Source: Oscillospiraceae bacterium (GTDB lineage Bacteria > Bacillota > Clostridia > Oscillospirales > Acutalibacteraceae). Taken from it: DNA of 64,000 nt. A program made the translations under genes and the position numbers. The stretch covers positions 1 through 64,000 of the forward strand of contig SVOV01000007.1 of assembly GCA_015066205.1 (NCBI GenBank). Reading direction: 5' to 3'. The notes beneath the pieces are model-generated. The model was not told the DNA's origin. It ran no database searches and saw only the letters and a program-made list of their open reading frames with translations. This document shows, piece by piece, positions 7,183 to 16,047 of this stretch. Each line of letters starts with the position of its first letter. Positions within the stretch are counted from its first letter, which is position 1.

Positions 7183-8901
7183 TTAATCCTTAATACCGAA
7201 AAGGTCTCTGAACCACTGACCGATCTTTTCAAAGAATTCAACGATCTGATCCCAAATCGACTTTGCTTCATCCTTGATGATTTCGCCGCCGGCATCAACT
7301 ACATCCTTAGCAGTATATTCAGGATATTCTGACTCAATAAATACATCATTGAAGGGAACATTCTGCATTGCTGCACCGTTTGTATACTTGTACTTGGGAG
7401 TGCCTTCTACTTCTGTATCAAAAATGATTCTTGCATTACTTGTAACTTCAACATCAGTGAATGACCAGTCATTTACTGTTCCGTCATCAAGGAGTTCCTT
7501 ATGAATAAGAGTTACATAACCGTTATTTGTACCGGAAAGTCTGATTCTTGCATCGTCATAAAGATACATAACCTTAAGATAATCATCACCGAAATCAGAG
7601 TAGATTGTCTTGAATACACCGTATTCATTGCTTGTAAGCTTTTCAACGCCGTCCTCAACAGTATAGAGAACACTGTTGTCAGCATCGAGAAGATCTACAG
7701 ATACGGGACAGTAAACATAGAGAGAATCCTTGATAAGTCTGAATTCGGAAGGATCGAGATCAAACATCATATTTCTCATTATTTCAAGACCGGCAATATT
7801 AACTAATGTATCTTCGCAAAGAGTACCGTGAAGCTGATTCTTAACTCTGCCTACAGCTCCGCCGTTATCAGCATTCTTAAAGTTTACAAGAGCCTCTTCA
7901 CAAACCTTTCTTGTTGTCATAAGAAGGTCAATAGCAAAGAAGGACTTTTCGGCTTCTTCCTGATAATAAGCTTCTGCAGCCCAGTCAGATGCTGCATCCT
8001 GGAAATAGTAAGCAGCAAGAACAGTTTCCATATGAGGATATACTTCGTTTGTGTTCCAAAGGAAATCAGCAACACTTACAACAGCATCATAGATCTCAAG
8101 AACAGTTGCTGTGTAAACATTGGAATTAAAAGCAAGTTCAGCAAGTCTTGTAAAACCGAGTGAAACACCGTCCATAACAGCATCCTGAAGAACTTCATCA
8201 ACAACAGTCTTTACATTAGCGTTCATATCTTCAATAAGATTTGTAGCTGCCTGTCTGAGAATGTCATAGGGAGTTGTATCTGCGATATGCTTAAGAAGGT
8301 CAAGATAGTACTGGTTAGCAAGCTGAACAGAGAGAACCCTTGAATACTCTTCAACGAACTGATCTCTGTAGGTCTGATATGCATGAGCTATCTTTGTAAC
8401 ATCACCGATAACCTTCCATGTTGTACCCCATGCTTCGGATTCGATAACCTTTGTGAATTCTTCAGCCTTGATGATGTCTGCAGCTTTTTCAACGATACCT
8501 GCAGCATCCTGAGCAAGCTCAAGCACATCAACAAATTCATCAACATAGCCGTCATCGAATTCATAGTCAGCTTTTTCAATAAGAGCAAGAAGAATAAGCT
8601 CAGCCTGCTCAATGCTGATATGATGAGTAGCATAGTTTCTCCAAGCTTCATCATAGAGAGCTAAAGCTGTCCATGCTGTCATTGTGTCCTTCATAGCCTT
8701 TTCATTGATTTCAACATATTTCCAGCTTGTAAAGCTATTGTCATCAAAAAGGTGATCAAGGAAAAGATCATAGTTAGCGTTCCAACCGTCAATTCTCTTG
8801 TCATAATCGTCAACTTCTTCAGCGAAAGCAACTGCTGAGAAGCAGGACATTGCCATTACGAGAGCAAGGATAATTGAAACAATTTTAGTTGTTTTTTTCA
8901 T
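7183..8901 (-). CDS. Secreted protein of unknown function
   Basis: I do not recognise a family. The 572-residue protein begins with a clear signal peptide (KK, a hydrophobic core about residues 6-22, cleavage near AFA-EE). The middle is acidic, Trp/Tyr-rich and mostly helical, and residues about 380-500 look beta-rich. It ends in an amphipathic tail (FFEKIGQWFRDLFG) similar to ends of other secreted Ruminococcaceae-type proteins. Monocistronic, with a good promoter and terminator. AAGGAGTG precedes the ATG. No lipobox, sortase motif or catalytic motif is visible. Confidence 0.85.
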   Translation of the reverse strand: MKKTTKIVSIILALVMAMSCFSAVAFAEEVDDYDKRIDGWNANYDLFLDHLFDDNSFTSWKYVEINEKAMKDTMTAWTALALYDEAWRNYATHHISIEQAELILLALIEKADYEFDDGYVDEFVDVLELAQDAAGIVEKAADIIKAEEFTKVIESEAWGTTWKVIGDVTKIAHAYQTYRDQFVEEYSRVLSVQLANQYYLDLLKHIADTTPYDILRQAATNLIEDMNANVKTVVDEVLQDAVMDGVSLGFTRLAELAFNSNVYTATVLEIYDAVVSVADFLWNTNEVYPHMETVLAAYYFQDAASDWAAEAYYQEEAEKSFFAIDLLMTTRKVCEEALVNFKNADNGGAVGRVKNQLHGTLCEDTLVNIAGLEIMRNMMFDLDPSEFRLIKDSLYVYCPVSVDLLDADNSVLYTVEDGVEKLTSNEYGVFKTIYSDFGDDYLKVMYLYDDARIRLSGTNNGYVTLIHKELLDDGTVNDWSFTDVEVTSNARIIFDTEVEGTPKYKYTNGAAMQNVPFNDVFIESEYPEYTAKDVVDAGGEIIKDEAKSIWDQIVEFFEKIGQWFRDLFGIKD

Positions 8902-8947
8902 AAAGACACTCCTTTTGTAGATGTAGATAATTTATTTATCTTTTAAT

Positions 8948-8976
8948 ATTTTATATTTTATCCACTTTTTAGTCAA
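8948..8976 (-). promoter_or_regulatory. Sigma-A-type promoter of the secreted-protein gene
   Basis: On the minus strand TTGACT (8976-8971) is followed after 17 nt by TAAAAT (8953-8948). Confidence 0.6.
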
Positions 8977-9246
8977 CGGTCAAATTAATAAATTTTACAA
9001 CTGCTGATTGGTAAATTTAAACAAAATACCAAGACAATTTATATCGATTGAATATAGTATGCAAATTTTTTAATAAGTTTATGAACAGTTTATTAACGCC
9101 CTCTGTCATTGCAATTTAATAGACAGTAATACTACTATATGTTGTAAATCAACGGTAAATATAATTTAATAATTCTTTTTTCCGTTTTGGAATAATCATC
9201 AGGGCTTTTAATGTTATTATCTCAAAAAAAGACAGGAGAAAATATA
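8977..9246. other. A+T-rich divergent intergenic region
   Basis: This stretch separates the secreted-protein gene from the membrane-protein gene. Apart from the promoter just left of it and the SD AGGAG before 9247, I see no strong hairpin, RNA motif or ORF. A promoter for the rightward gene must lie here but no convincing pair of boxes stands out. Confidence 0.6.
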
Positions 9247-10035
9247 ATGAAAAAGGTAATAATTGATTATAAAAACAGAATATTATCGAATGTATCGAAA
9301 GCTGAACTGATTTATTGGTGGATTCTTCGAGGTCTGATGATATACGGAATTGTTGAATCACTCATTTTCGGAGATGAATATCTCGGAAGCAACCAACCTT
9401 TACAGATGTTTGCAAATCTTATGGGTATGTTCGGATATGAAATAGCTCAGATGCTTCCTGCTAACAGCCGTCTTCGTCTTTTATCTCCAAAATTCCAGAA
9501 CATAACCGCACTCGGATTTTTCCTCGGTTCCTTCGGTGGCGCTTATCTCAATTTCTATTACATTCTTCCCGGTTACGACAAGGTGCTTCACGCTCTCGGA
9601 ACAGCAGAAGCTGTTTATATAGGATATGAATACATAGCTGCAACACAGTTAAAATTCAAAAAGACCTGTCCCCATCAGATAGCAAATCTTACAGCACTCG
9701 GCTTCGGCTTTATTCTTTCCAGTGCATGGGAATTATTTGAATTCATTTTTGATCAGTTTTTCGGCGGTGATGCTCAGCATTGGAACTACGAAAATGCACT
9801 TGCAGTAGCAGGCGGAGACCCCGAAAAGATTTTCCACCTCTTCCCTGTCGAAGATCCTATGCGTTTTGCACTTATGGATACTATGGGAGATATCGTTCTT
9901 AACTTTATCGGAGCTTTCATCATGTATTGGATCTTATGTATCATCCCCTACAGACACAAAGGTAAGAATGATGTTAACGCAATAATAGTTAAATATAACA
10001 AAGAAAACAATATCGAAGAATATTCAGTTAACTGA
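9247..10035 (+). CDS. YjdF/DUF2238-like integral membrane protein
   Basis: The 262-residue protein has about five hydrophobic segments. It carries the conserved polar motifs YDKVLHAL, AWELFEFIFDQFFGG and DTMGDIVLNFIGA, a pattern I associate with the YjdF/DUF2238 family. The function is unknown; the buried His, Glu and Asp in the helices suggest metal or substrate binding in the membrane. AGGAG lies 8 nt before the ATG at 9247; an in-frame ATG at 9211 has no SD. It stands alone between a divergent gene and a convergent one. Confidence 0.72.
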   Translation: MKKVIIDYKNRILSNVSKAELIYWWILRGLMIYGIVESLIFGDEYLGSNQPLQMFANLMGMFGYEIAQMLPANSRLRLLSPKFQNITALGFFLGSFGGAYLNFYYILPGYDKVLHALGTAEAVYIGYEYIAATQLKFKKTCPHQIANLTALGFGFILSSAWELFEFIFDQFFGGDAQHWNYENALAVAGGDPEKIFHLFPVEDPMRFALMDTMGDIVLNFIGAFIMYWILCIIPYRHKGKNDVNAIIVKYNKENNIEEYSVN

Positions 10036-10040
10036 CAAAG

Positions 10041-10078
10041 AAACCTGCAGTAAAAGCACTGCAGGTTTCTTTCATTTT
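10041..10078. terminator. Bidirectional terminator between yjdF-like gene and metH
   Basis: The stem AAACCTGCAGT-aaaagc-ACTGCAGGTTT (10041-10068) is followed by a T-rich tract and separates two convergent genes. Confidence 0.88.
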
Positions 10079-10079
10079 A

Positions 10080-12461
10080 TCACAAACGGGCGCTAAAAAC
10101 ATCTTCAGCAAAACTAACGGTATCAAGAGCATCCTTTGCATACTTATCAGCATTTATCGATCTTGCAAACTCTTCAGTAACAACCGCACCTCCGACAATA
10201 ACCTTGCAATCCGGAATTTCTTTTCTTATAAGAGCAACTGTTTTTTTCATTGAATCAAGCGTTGTTGTCATAAGAGCACTGAGTCCGACCATCCCGACTC
10301 CCGACTCCTTTGCTCTGTTTACAATGTAATCAGCAGGAACATCCTTGCCGAGATCTATAACATCAAAACCGTAATTTTCAAGCAAAAGCTTCACAATGTT
10401 CTTACCAATGTCGTGTACATCGCCCTCAACAGTTGCGAGGATTATACTGCATTTTTTCTGCGAAGATGACGATGCCTTACTTTTAATCACATCAAAAGCG
10501 GCACCTGCAGCACGAGCACTCATAAGAAGCTGCGGGAGATACAGTCTTCCCTCCTGATATGCTTTTCCTGTCTTTTCAAGGGCAGGTATTATTTTTTCAT
10601 TTATCACAGACAATGCATCCGACGATTCAAGACATTTTTCCGCAAGTTCTGATGACAGTTCAATTCTGCCTTTATATACAGCATCTGATAAATCTTCGGC
10701 TCGTTCGTTCGAGATTCTTTCAGATGTGTGCACTGCATTATTATCGCAATATGTTATATATGAAGAAAAACCGTCATCTATACCGTTAAGAGCACAGAAG
10801 GAATGATACACATCTGTCATTTTTTCAGAATAAGGATTCATAATAGCAGCAGACAAGCCCTTATTCATTGCAGACAGAAAGAATGCACTGTTAAGCAGTT
10901 CCCTGTTCGGCAAACCAAAGGAAATATTTGATACACCAAGCGATGTTCTGCAACCGAGCTCATATGTAATTCGTTCAATACACTCAAGAGTTACCAAAGC
11001 ACTGTTTTCATCAGTACTTACAGCCATAGTAAGCGGGTCAAAAATAATGTCCTTCTTATCAACAGAATACTCTGCTGCCTTGTCAAGTATTTTTCTTGCA
11101 ATATCAAGCCTTTTTTCAGCAGTATCAGGGATTCCGTTCTCATCAAGAGTCAATGCTATTACACTGCCGCCGTATTTTTTGATAAGAGGAAAAATGCTTT
11201 CCATAGATTCTTTTTTACCGTTTACGGAATTTACCAGCGGTTTTCCTTTATAAATACGCATCGCTCTTTCAAGTGCAGTCGGATCGGCAGAATCCAACTG
11301 TAAAGGAAGATCGGTAGCTATCTGCAATTCTGTAACAACCTTTTCCAGCATCGCGGCCTCATCTATTCCCGCAAGCCCGACATTCACATCAAGGACTTCA
11401 GCACCTTTTTCCTGTTGATTTATACCTTCCGATATGATGTAATCAATATCATTTTCGAGAAGAGCCTGCTTAAATCTCTTTTTTCCTGTAGGATTAATTC
11501 GTTCTCCGATAAGAACAGGTCTCTTGCCGAATTCGACACACCTTGTGTTTGAGGTAATAACGGTCCGTTTATTATTTTCCAGCACGACCGGAGCAAAACC
11601 TTTAGTCTTTTCCTTTAATGCCGCAATATGTGACGGGGTTGTTCCGCAGCAGCCACCTACAAGTCTTACGCCGCTGTCAAGAGCCGAAGCTATTACACTA
11701 CTGAACGATTCTTCGTCAATATCATATTTTGAAATTCCGTCCGAAAAAACGGGAAGACCTGCATTAGGCTTCATAATTACAGGTAAAGATGTGCTTTTAA
11801 GAATCTTCTCGATAACAGGCAGCATCTGCGCCGGTCCCGATGAACAGTTTGCTCCGACAGCACAAGCCCCCATACTTTCAAGAAGCTCCGCCATTATTTC
11901 GGGAGTAGCACCGGTAAGAAGTCGTCCGTCTTCAGAATAAGCATTCGTTACAAATACAGGGAGAGAGCTGTTCTCTTTACAGGCAAGAAGAGCGGCCTTA
12001 GTTTCGTAAAGGTCATTCATGGTTTCAATAAGAATAAGGTCAAAACCGAAATCAGAGGCTGCGGCAACAGATTTTGAAAATATCTCTACAGCCTCATTGA
12101 ATTCCAATTCGCCAAAGGGAGCAAGAAGCTTTCCGAGAGGTCCGATATCAAAGGCAATGAATTTTTCCTGTTTCCCAAGACTTTGGTTTTTAGCTGTCAT
12201 ACAGTTGTTATATGCCTTTTCTATCAGCTCTTTCATTTCAGACTCAGAATAAACAAGAGCGTTTACACCAAAGGTATTGGAAGATACAATATTACTGCCT
12301 GCATCAAAATAAGCTTTATGAACAGCAATAACACTTTCGGGATGAGTCAGATTCCACATTTCGGGACGCTCGCCTTTGCCGAGTCCCTCAGATTGAAGCA
12401 TAGTTCCCATTCCGCCGTCAAGGTAAGTTATGTTATTGTTAATGTATTCAAGTATTTTCAT
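10080..12461 (-). CDS. metH: Cobalamin-dependent methionine synthase, short form
   Basis: The enzyme transfers a methyl group from methyltetrahydrofolate to homocysteine through cobalamin. Domains in order: homocysteine module (about 1-290; zinc cysteines in GANCSSG and GGCCGTTP), pterin-binding module (about 305-560; GERINPTG, DVNVG), B12 cap and B12-binding module (about 580-790; DVHDIG with the cobalt-ligand His). At 793 residues it lacks the C-terminal AdoMet reactivation domain of the ~1200-residue E. coli enzyme, so reactivation needs a separate protein. Tandem ATGs at 12464 and 12461 follow AAGGTGAG; the second is better spaced. It follows metF by a few bases in one operon. Confidence 0.93.
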   Translation of the reverse strand: MKILEYINNNITYLDGGMGTMLQSEGLGKGERPEMWNLTHPESVIAVHKAYFDAGSNIVSSNTFGVNALVYSESEMKELIEKAYNNCMTAKNQSLGKQEKFIAFDIGPLGKLLAPFGELEFNEAVEIFSKSVAAASDFGFDLILIETMNDLYETKAALLACKENSSLPVFVTNAYSEDGRLLTGATPEIMAELLESMGACAVGANCSSGPAQMLPVIEKILKSTSLPVIMKPNAGLPVFSDGISKYDIDEESFSSVIASALDSGVRLVGGCCGTTPSHIAALKEKTKGFAPVVLENNKRTVITSNTRCVEFGKRPVLIGERINPTGKKRFKQALLENDIDYIISEGINQQEKGAEVLDVNVGLAGIDEAAMLEKVVTELQIATDLPLQLDSADPTALERAMRIYKGKPLVNSVNGKKESMESIFPLIKKYGGSVIALTLDENGIPDTAEKRLDIARKILDKAAEYSVDKKDIIFDPLTMAVSTDENSALVTLECIERITYELGCRTSLGVSNISFGLPNRELLNSAFFLSAMNKGLSAAIMNPYSEKMTDVYHSFCALNGIDDGFSSYITYCDNNAVHTSERISNERAEDLSDAVYKGRIELSSELAEKCLESSDALSVINEKIIPALEKTGKAYQEGRLYLPQLLMSARAAGAAFDVIKSKASSSSQKKCSIILATVEGDVHDIGKNIVKLLLENYGFDVIDLGKDVPADYIVNRAKESGVGMVGLSALMTTTLDSMKKTVALIRKEIPDCKVIVGGAVVTEEFARSINADKYAKDALDTVSFAEDVFSARL

Positions 12462-12470
12462 CATCTCACC

Positions 12471-13346
12471 TTAACCTATAACTGAAGAAAGATTTGAAAT
12501 AATTTTTTGAGCAACAATGGGATTATTCATTGAATAAACATGAACATTCTTTATACCGTTTGCATAAAGGTCAATAATCTGATCGGTGGCATATGCGATT
12601 CCGCACTGAAGCATAGCCTCGGGAGAGCTTCCGAACATATCAACAAGTGCCATAAAGCGCTGAGGAATATGAGAGCCTGAAAGCTGTACGGCTCTTTTTA
12701 TCTGCTTTCCGTTGGTTATCGGCATAATACCGGGAATTACAGGAACAGTTATTCCAGCCTCCCTTATTTTATATAAGAAGCTGTAAAGAAGATTATTATC
12801 AAAAAACATCTGTGTTGTAAGAAAATCACATCCTGCATCAACCTTTTCTTTAAGATACAAAATATCGGTCTTTCTGTCCTTGCTTTCAGGATGAATCTCA
12901 GGATAACAGGCACCGCCGATACAAAAATCATAGCCTGAATCCCTGATTTCTCTGACGAGCTCCACAGCATGGTTATATGCCCACAGGCTTCTGTCTTCAT
13001 CCCGTTTGCTTTCGGGAATATCTCCTCTTAATGCCATGATATTTCTTATACCGGCACTATGAATATTCTCTATCTGCTTTTTTACGGCAGTTTTATCAGA
13101 TGAAACACAGGTAAGATGTGCCAAGGACGGAACATTAAACCTGTCATTGATATCCTTTGCTATCTGCAAGGTATATTTACTTGTGCCCCCGCCTGCTCCG
13201 TAGGTAACACTCATAAAAGAGGGCTTAAGCTCTGCAATTTCAAATACAGCATTACGAACAGATTCAAAGGATGAATCCGTTTTCGGAGGAAAAACCTCAA
13301 ATGATAAAGACAGCCTGTCAGAATTCAACATTTTGGTAAGCTTCAA
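12471..13346 (-). CDS. metF: 5,10-methylenetetrahydrofolate reductase
   Basis: This FAD enzyme makes 5-methyl-THF, the methyl donor for the metH product encoded directly downstream. The TIM-barrel motifs FEVFPPK, SVTYGAGG, NIMALRGD and TTQMFFD are all present, and the length (291 residues) is normal. The frame suggests a TTG start at 13346, with AGGAG 10 nt upstream. The first in-frame ATG (13331) would cut into the conserved N-terminus only slightly. No SAM or cobalamin riboswitch is visible upstream. Confidence 0.94.
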   Translation of the reverse strand: MKLTKMLNSDRLSLSFEVFPPKTDSSFESVRNAVFEIAELKPSFMSVTYGAGGGTSKYTLQIAKDINDRFNVPSLAHLTCVSSDKTAVKKQIENIHSAGIRNIMALRGDIPESKRDEDRSLWAYNHAVELVREIRDSGYDFCIGGACYPEIHPESKDRKTDILYLKEKVDAGCDFLTTQMFFDNNLLYSFLYKIREAGITVPVIPGIMPITNGKQIKRAVQLSGSHIPQRFMALVDMFGSSPEAMLQCGIAYATDQIIDLYANGIKNVHVYSMNNPIVAQKIISNLSSVIG

Positions 13347-13370
13347 ATCAAATCATCTCCTAATATATGC

Positions 13371-13398
13371 ATTATACAACAATTCATACTGTTTTCAA
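13371..13398 (-). promoter_or_regulatory. Promoter of metF-metH
   Basis: On the minus strand TTGAAA (13398-13393) is followed after 16 nt by TATAAT (13376-13371). Confidence 0.65.
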
Positions 13399-13428
13399 GC
13401 AATTTTTTCATAGAATGGCAAATTACTC

Positions 13429-13457
13429 TTGATTAAGATGAAAATTGTAATTATAAT
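13429..13457 (+). promoter_or_regulatory. Promoter of the HAD-GH36 operon
   Basis: TTGATT (13429-13434) is followed after 17 nt by TATAAT (13452-13457), divergent from the metF promoter. Confidence 0.68.
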
Positions 13458-13489
13458 ATTAATAAAAATAATGGAGGAGATATAAATTT

Positions 13490-14341
13490 ATGGAGATAAA
13501 TTCAGCTCCCGAAAAAATATTTTCACTCGAAATTATCAATGAAGTTGCTGAAAACCGCAGATTCAAGGCTGCCTTATTCGATTTTGACGGCACACTCAGC
13601 TTAATAAGAGCTGGCTGGCAGGATGTAATGATACCTTATTTCTGTGAGGAGTATTCCAATGCACTTCCCGACAGAAAAGAATCTGACAGCGAAGTAAAAG
13701 CCTTAATTACTTCTTTTGTTGATGAATTGACAGGCAAACAGACGATCTTCCAATGTCTTCAGCTGAAAGAGGAAATTGAAGCAAGAGGCGGCACGGCAAA
13801 AGAAGGTATGGACTATAAAAACGAATACCTCAGACGCCTTTTCCTGAAAATTGAGGGAATCAGAAATTCTCTTTCAGAAAAAACCGTTTCACCCGAAAAC
13901 TATCTTGTTACAGGTTCATATGAGCTTCTTAAAGCCCTTAAGGAAAAAGGTATTGAGATTTACTGTGCAAGCGGTACCGATCAGCCTCAGGTCAGAGAAG
14001 AGGCAAAAATGCTCGGACTTGACCTCTTCTTCGGCGATAACATATTCGGAGCTCTTGACGAACAAGTCCAGCAGTGCTCAAAAGAGCTTGTAATAAACAG
14101 ACTGCTTGAAGAAAAGAATATAAGCGGCGATGAGCTATTGTCCTTCGGCGACGGCTTTGTCGAAATAGAACTGGTTCACAATGTGGGCGGCTACACCGTA
14201 GCTGTTGCAACAGATGAAATAAAAGGCTTCGGAATAAATCAGGACAAAAGAGAAAGACTGCTCAGGGCCGGTGCTGATGTTGTTGTTCCCGACTTTTCCG
14301 ATACTAAAAAACTTATCAATCATTTAATAAAAGGGAGATAA
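13490..14341 (+). CDS. HAD-superfamily phosphatase
   Basis: The 283-residue hydrolase has the nucleophile motif DFDGTLS (about residues 31-37), a helical cap, a Ser/Thr segment (YCASGTD) and the acidic FGDGFVE motif. It resembles phosphoglycolate/beta-phosphoglucomutase-type enzymes; the substrate is unknown. The strong SD GGAGGAG precedes the ATG. The alpha-galactosidase starts 3 nt after its stop, so a sugar-phosphate substrate tied to galactoside use is a reasonable inference. Confidence 0.82.
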   Translation: MEINSAPEKIFSLEIINEVAENRRFKAALFDFDGTLSLIRAGWQDVMIPYFCEEYSNALPDRKESDSEVKALITSFVDELTGKQTIFQCLQLKEEIEARGGTAKEGMDYKNEYLRRLFLKIEGIRNSLSEKTVSPENYLVTGSYELLKALKEKGIEIYCASGTDQPQVREEAKMLGLDLFFGDNIFGALDEQVQQCSKELVINRLLEEKNISGDELLSFGDGFVEIELVHNVGGYTVAVATDEIKGFGINQDKRERLLRAGADVVVPDFSDTKKLINHLIKGR

Positions 14342-14344
14342 ATT

Positions 14345-15997
14345 ATGAAAAAGTTTATTATCAAGTACAAGGCAGGCAACAAAATTATTTCCACCAATGA
14401 AACAGAAAACAGCTTCTACTCTCTTGATATCACAGACACAAAAGAAAGATTTACAGTTATACTTAAGCCTAAGAAAACATTTGAACTCGTTGATATATCT
14501 GTTGAAATGGCCTATACATTCAATGAGGGTGACAGATTTTTCGCAGCAGGTTATCAATCATGGACAAACACACGCGAATACACAAAGGATGAAATCAGAA
14601 AAGGCACAATAAAATTGGCAAGAATTCATAAACAGCTCGAGCACATCGCAAGTATGACAAGCGATGAAAGAATTGTCAGCTACTCCGAAAAGCCCGGTGA
14701 ATTCCACAGCCACGGCTATACATATATCAGAAACGGCGAAAATATGAAGCTCTGGGGCTCTCTTTCAGAAAACACAGGCTATACATATTTCAAGGTAAAA
14801 ATGAATGATAATTTCTTATCATTCAATAAGGATGCACTCGGAAAATTCGTTACCGAAGAATGGAAAGTCTTTGATATAGTTTACTTTGAAGGCACATATG
14901 AAGAGGTGTTTGACAATTACTTCTCTATGATGGAAATGCCCGAAACCAGAAAGGGCTCAATGAGCGGATATACATCTTGGTATAATTATTTCCAGGATAT
15001 CAATGAAGAAATTATTCTCAGAGACCTTAACGGACTCGACTCCGTAAAGGAAGAGGTTTCTATTTTCCAGATTGATGACGGTTATGAAACCTTTGTCGGC
15101 GATTGGCTCGATCCCAACCCCTCAAGATTCCCCAACGGCATGAAATATATTGCAGATAAGATTCACGATAAAGGATATAAGGCAGGCATCTGGCTTGCTC
15201 CCTTCAGCTGTCAGAAGGTTTCACGAACAGCAAAGGAGCATCCCGATTGGTTGGTCAAGGATGAAAACGGCAAGCCTCTTCAGGGTGTTCTCGCATGGGG
15301 CGGTGCTTATATTCTTGATATTTATAATCCCGATGTAAGAAACTATCTGAAGGAAGTATTTGATACCGTTCTGAATGTATGGGGCTTTGATATGGTCAAG
15401 CTTGATTTCCTCTACAGCCAGTGCTTATATCCCAGAAACGGTAAATGCCGCGGTGAAATTATGAGAGAAGCCATGGAATTTCTCAGAGAGCTTGTGGGAG
15501 ATAAACTCCTTCTCGGATGCGGTGTTCCTATGAGTGCCTGCTTCGGTCTTGTTGACGCTTGCAGAATCAGCTGTGATGTAGACCTCACTTACACGGGCAA
15601 GATATATAATCATATTCATGTATCCAATGAAATGCTCAGTGCTCAGTCTGCCATCAACAACTCCATTTTCAGAAGACATCTCAACGGCAGAGTATTTATG
15701 AACGACCCTGATGTTTTCTTCCTCAGAAACACTAATCTGAAGTTCACAAAGGAACAAAAGCTCCTTCTTGCAAGAATCAACAACCTCTGCGGTAATGTTC
15801 TTTTTGTTTCTGACAATGCAGGTGACTTTGATGCTGAACAAACAGAGCTTCTCCGTAAGTTCTTTATCAAAACTGATGAAAAGATCCTTTCGGCTGAATA
15901 TATCAAAAAGGATATAATTTCAGTAAAATCTGAACTCGACGGTAAAATCAACACTCTTACATTTAATCTTAAAACAGGTGCTATTCTTAATCAGTAA
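14345..15997 (+). CDS. GH36-type alpha-galactosidase
   Basis: The 550-residue retaining glycosidase should release terminal alpha-galactose from raffinose-type sugars or glycans. It has no signal peptide, so the substrate is imported. The barrel shows SWYNYF, QIDDGYE and GIWLAPF. The likely nucleophile is Asp354 in VKLDF and the likely acid/base is Asp411 in RISCDV. It is shorter than the ~700-residue typical GH36 because the N-terminal beta domain is compact. GGGAGAT precedes the ATG; it is co-transcribed with the HAD gene. Confidence 0.87.
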   Translation: MKKFIIKYKAGNKIISTNETENSFYSLDITDTKERFTVILKPKKTFELVDISVEMAYTFNEGDRFFAAGYQSWTNTREYTKDEIRKGTIKLARIHKQLEHIASMTSDERIVSYSEKPGEFHSHGYTYIRNGENMKLWGSLSENTGYTYFKVKMNDNFLSFNKDALGKFVTEEWKVFDIVYFEGTYEEVFDNYFSMMEMPETRKGSMSGYTSWYNYFQDINEEIILRDLNGLDSVKEEVSIFQIDDGYETFVGDWLDPNPSRFPNGMKYIADKIHDKGYKAGIWLAPFSCQKVSRTAKEHPDWLVKDENGKPLQGVLAWGGAYILDIYNPDVRNYLKEVFDTVLNVWGFDMVKLDFLYSQCLYPRNGKCRGEIMREAMEFLRELVGDKLLLGCGVPMSACFGLVDACRISCDVDLTYTGKIYNHIHVSNEMLSAQSAINNSIFRRHLNGRVFMNDPDVFFLRNTNLKFTKEQKLLLARINNLCGNVLFVSDNAGDFDAEQTELLRKFFIKTDEKILSAEYIKKDIISVKSELDGKINTLTFNLKTGAILNQ

Positions 15998-16003
15998 AAT
16001 TTC

Positions 16004-16034
16004 AGAGGCAACAGCAAAATAAGCTGTTGCCTCT
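16004..16034. terminator. Hairpin between convergent genes
   Basis: The 12-bp stem AGAGGCAACAGC-aaaataa-GCTGTTGCCTCT has only modest T-richness on each side. It serves both the GH36 and the flavodoxin-fold genes. Confidence 0.8.
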
Positions 16035-16047
16035 TGATATTTGATGA

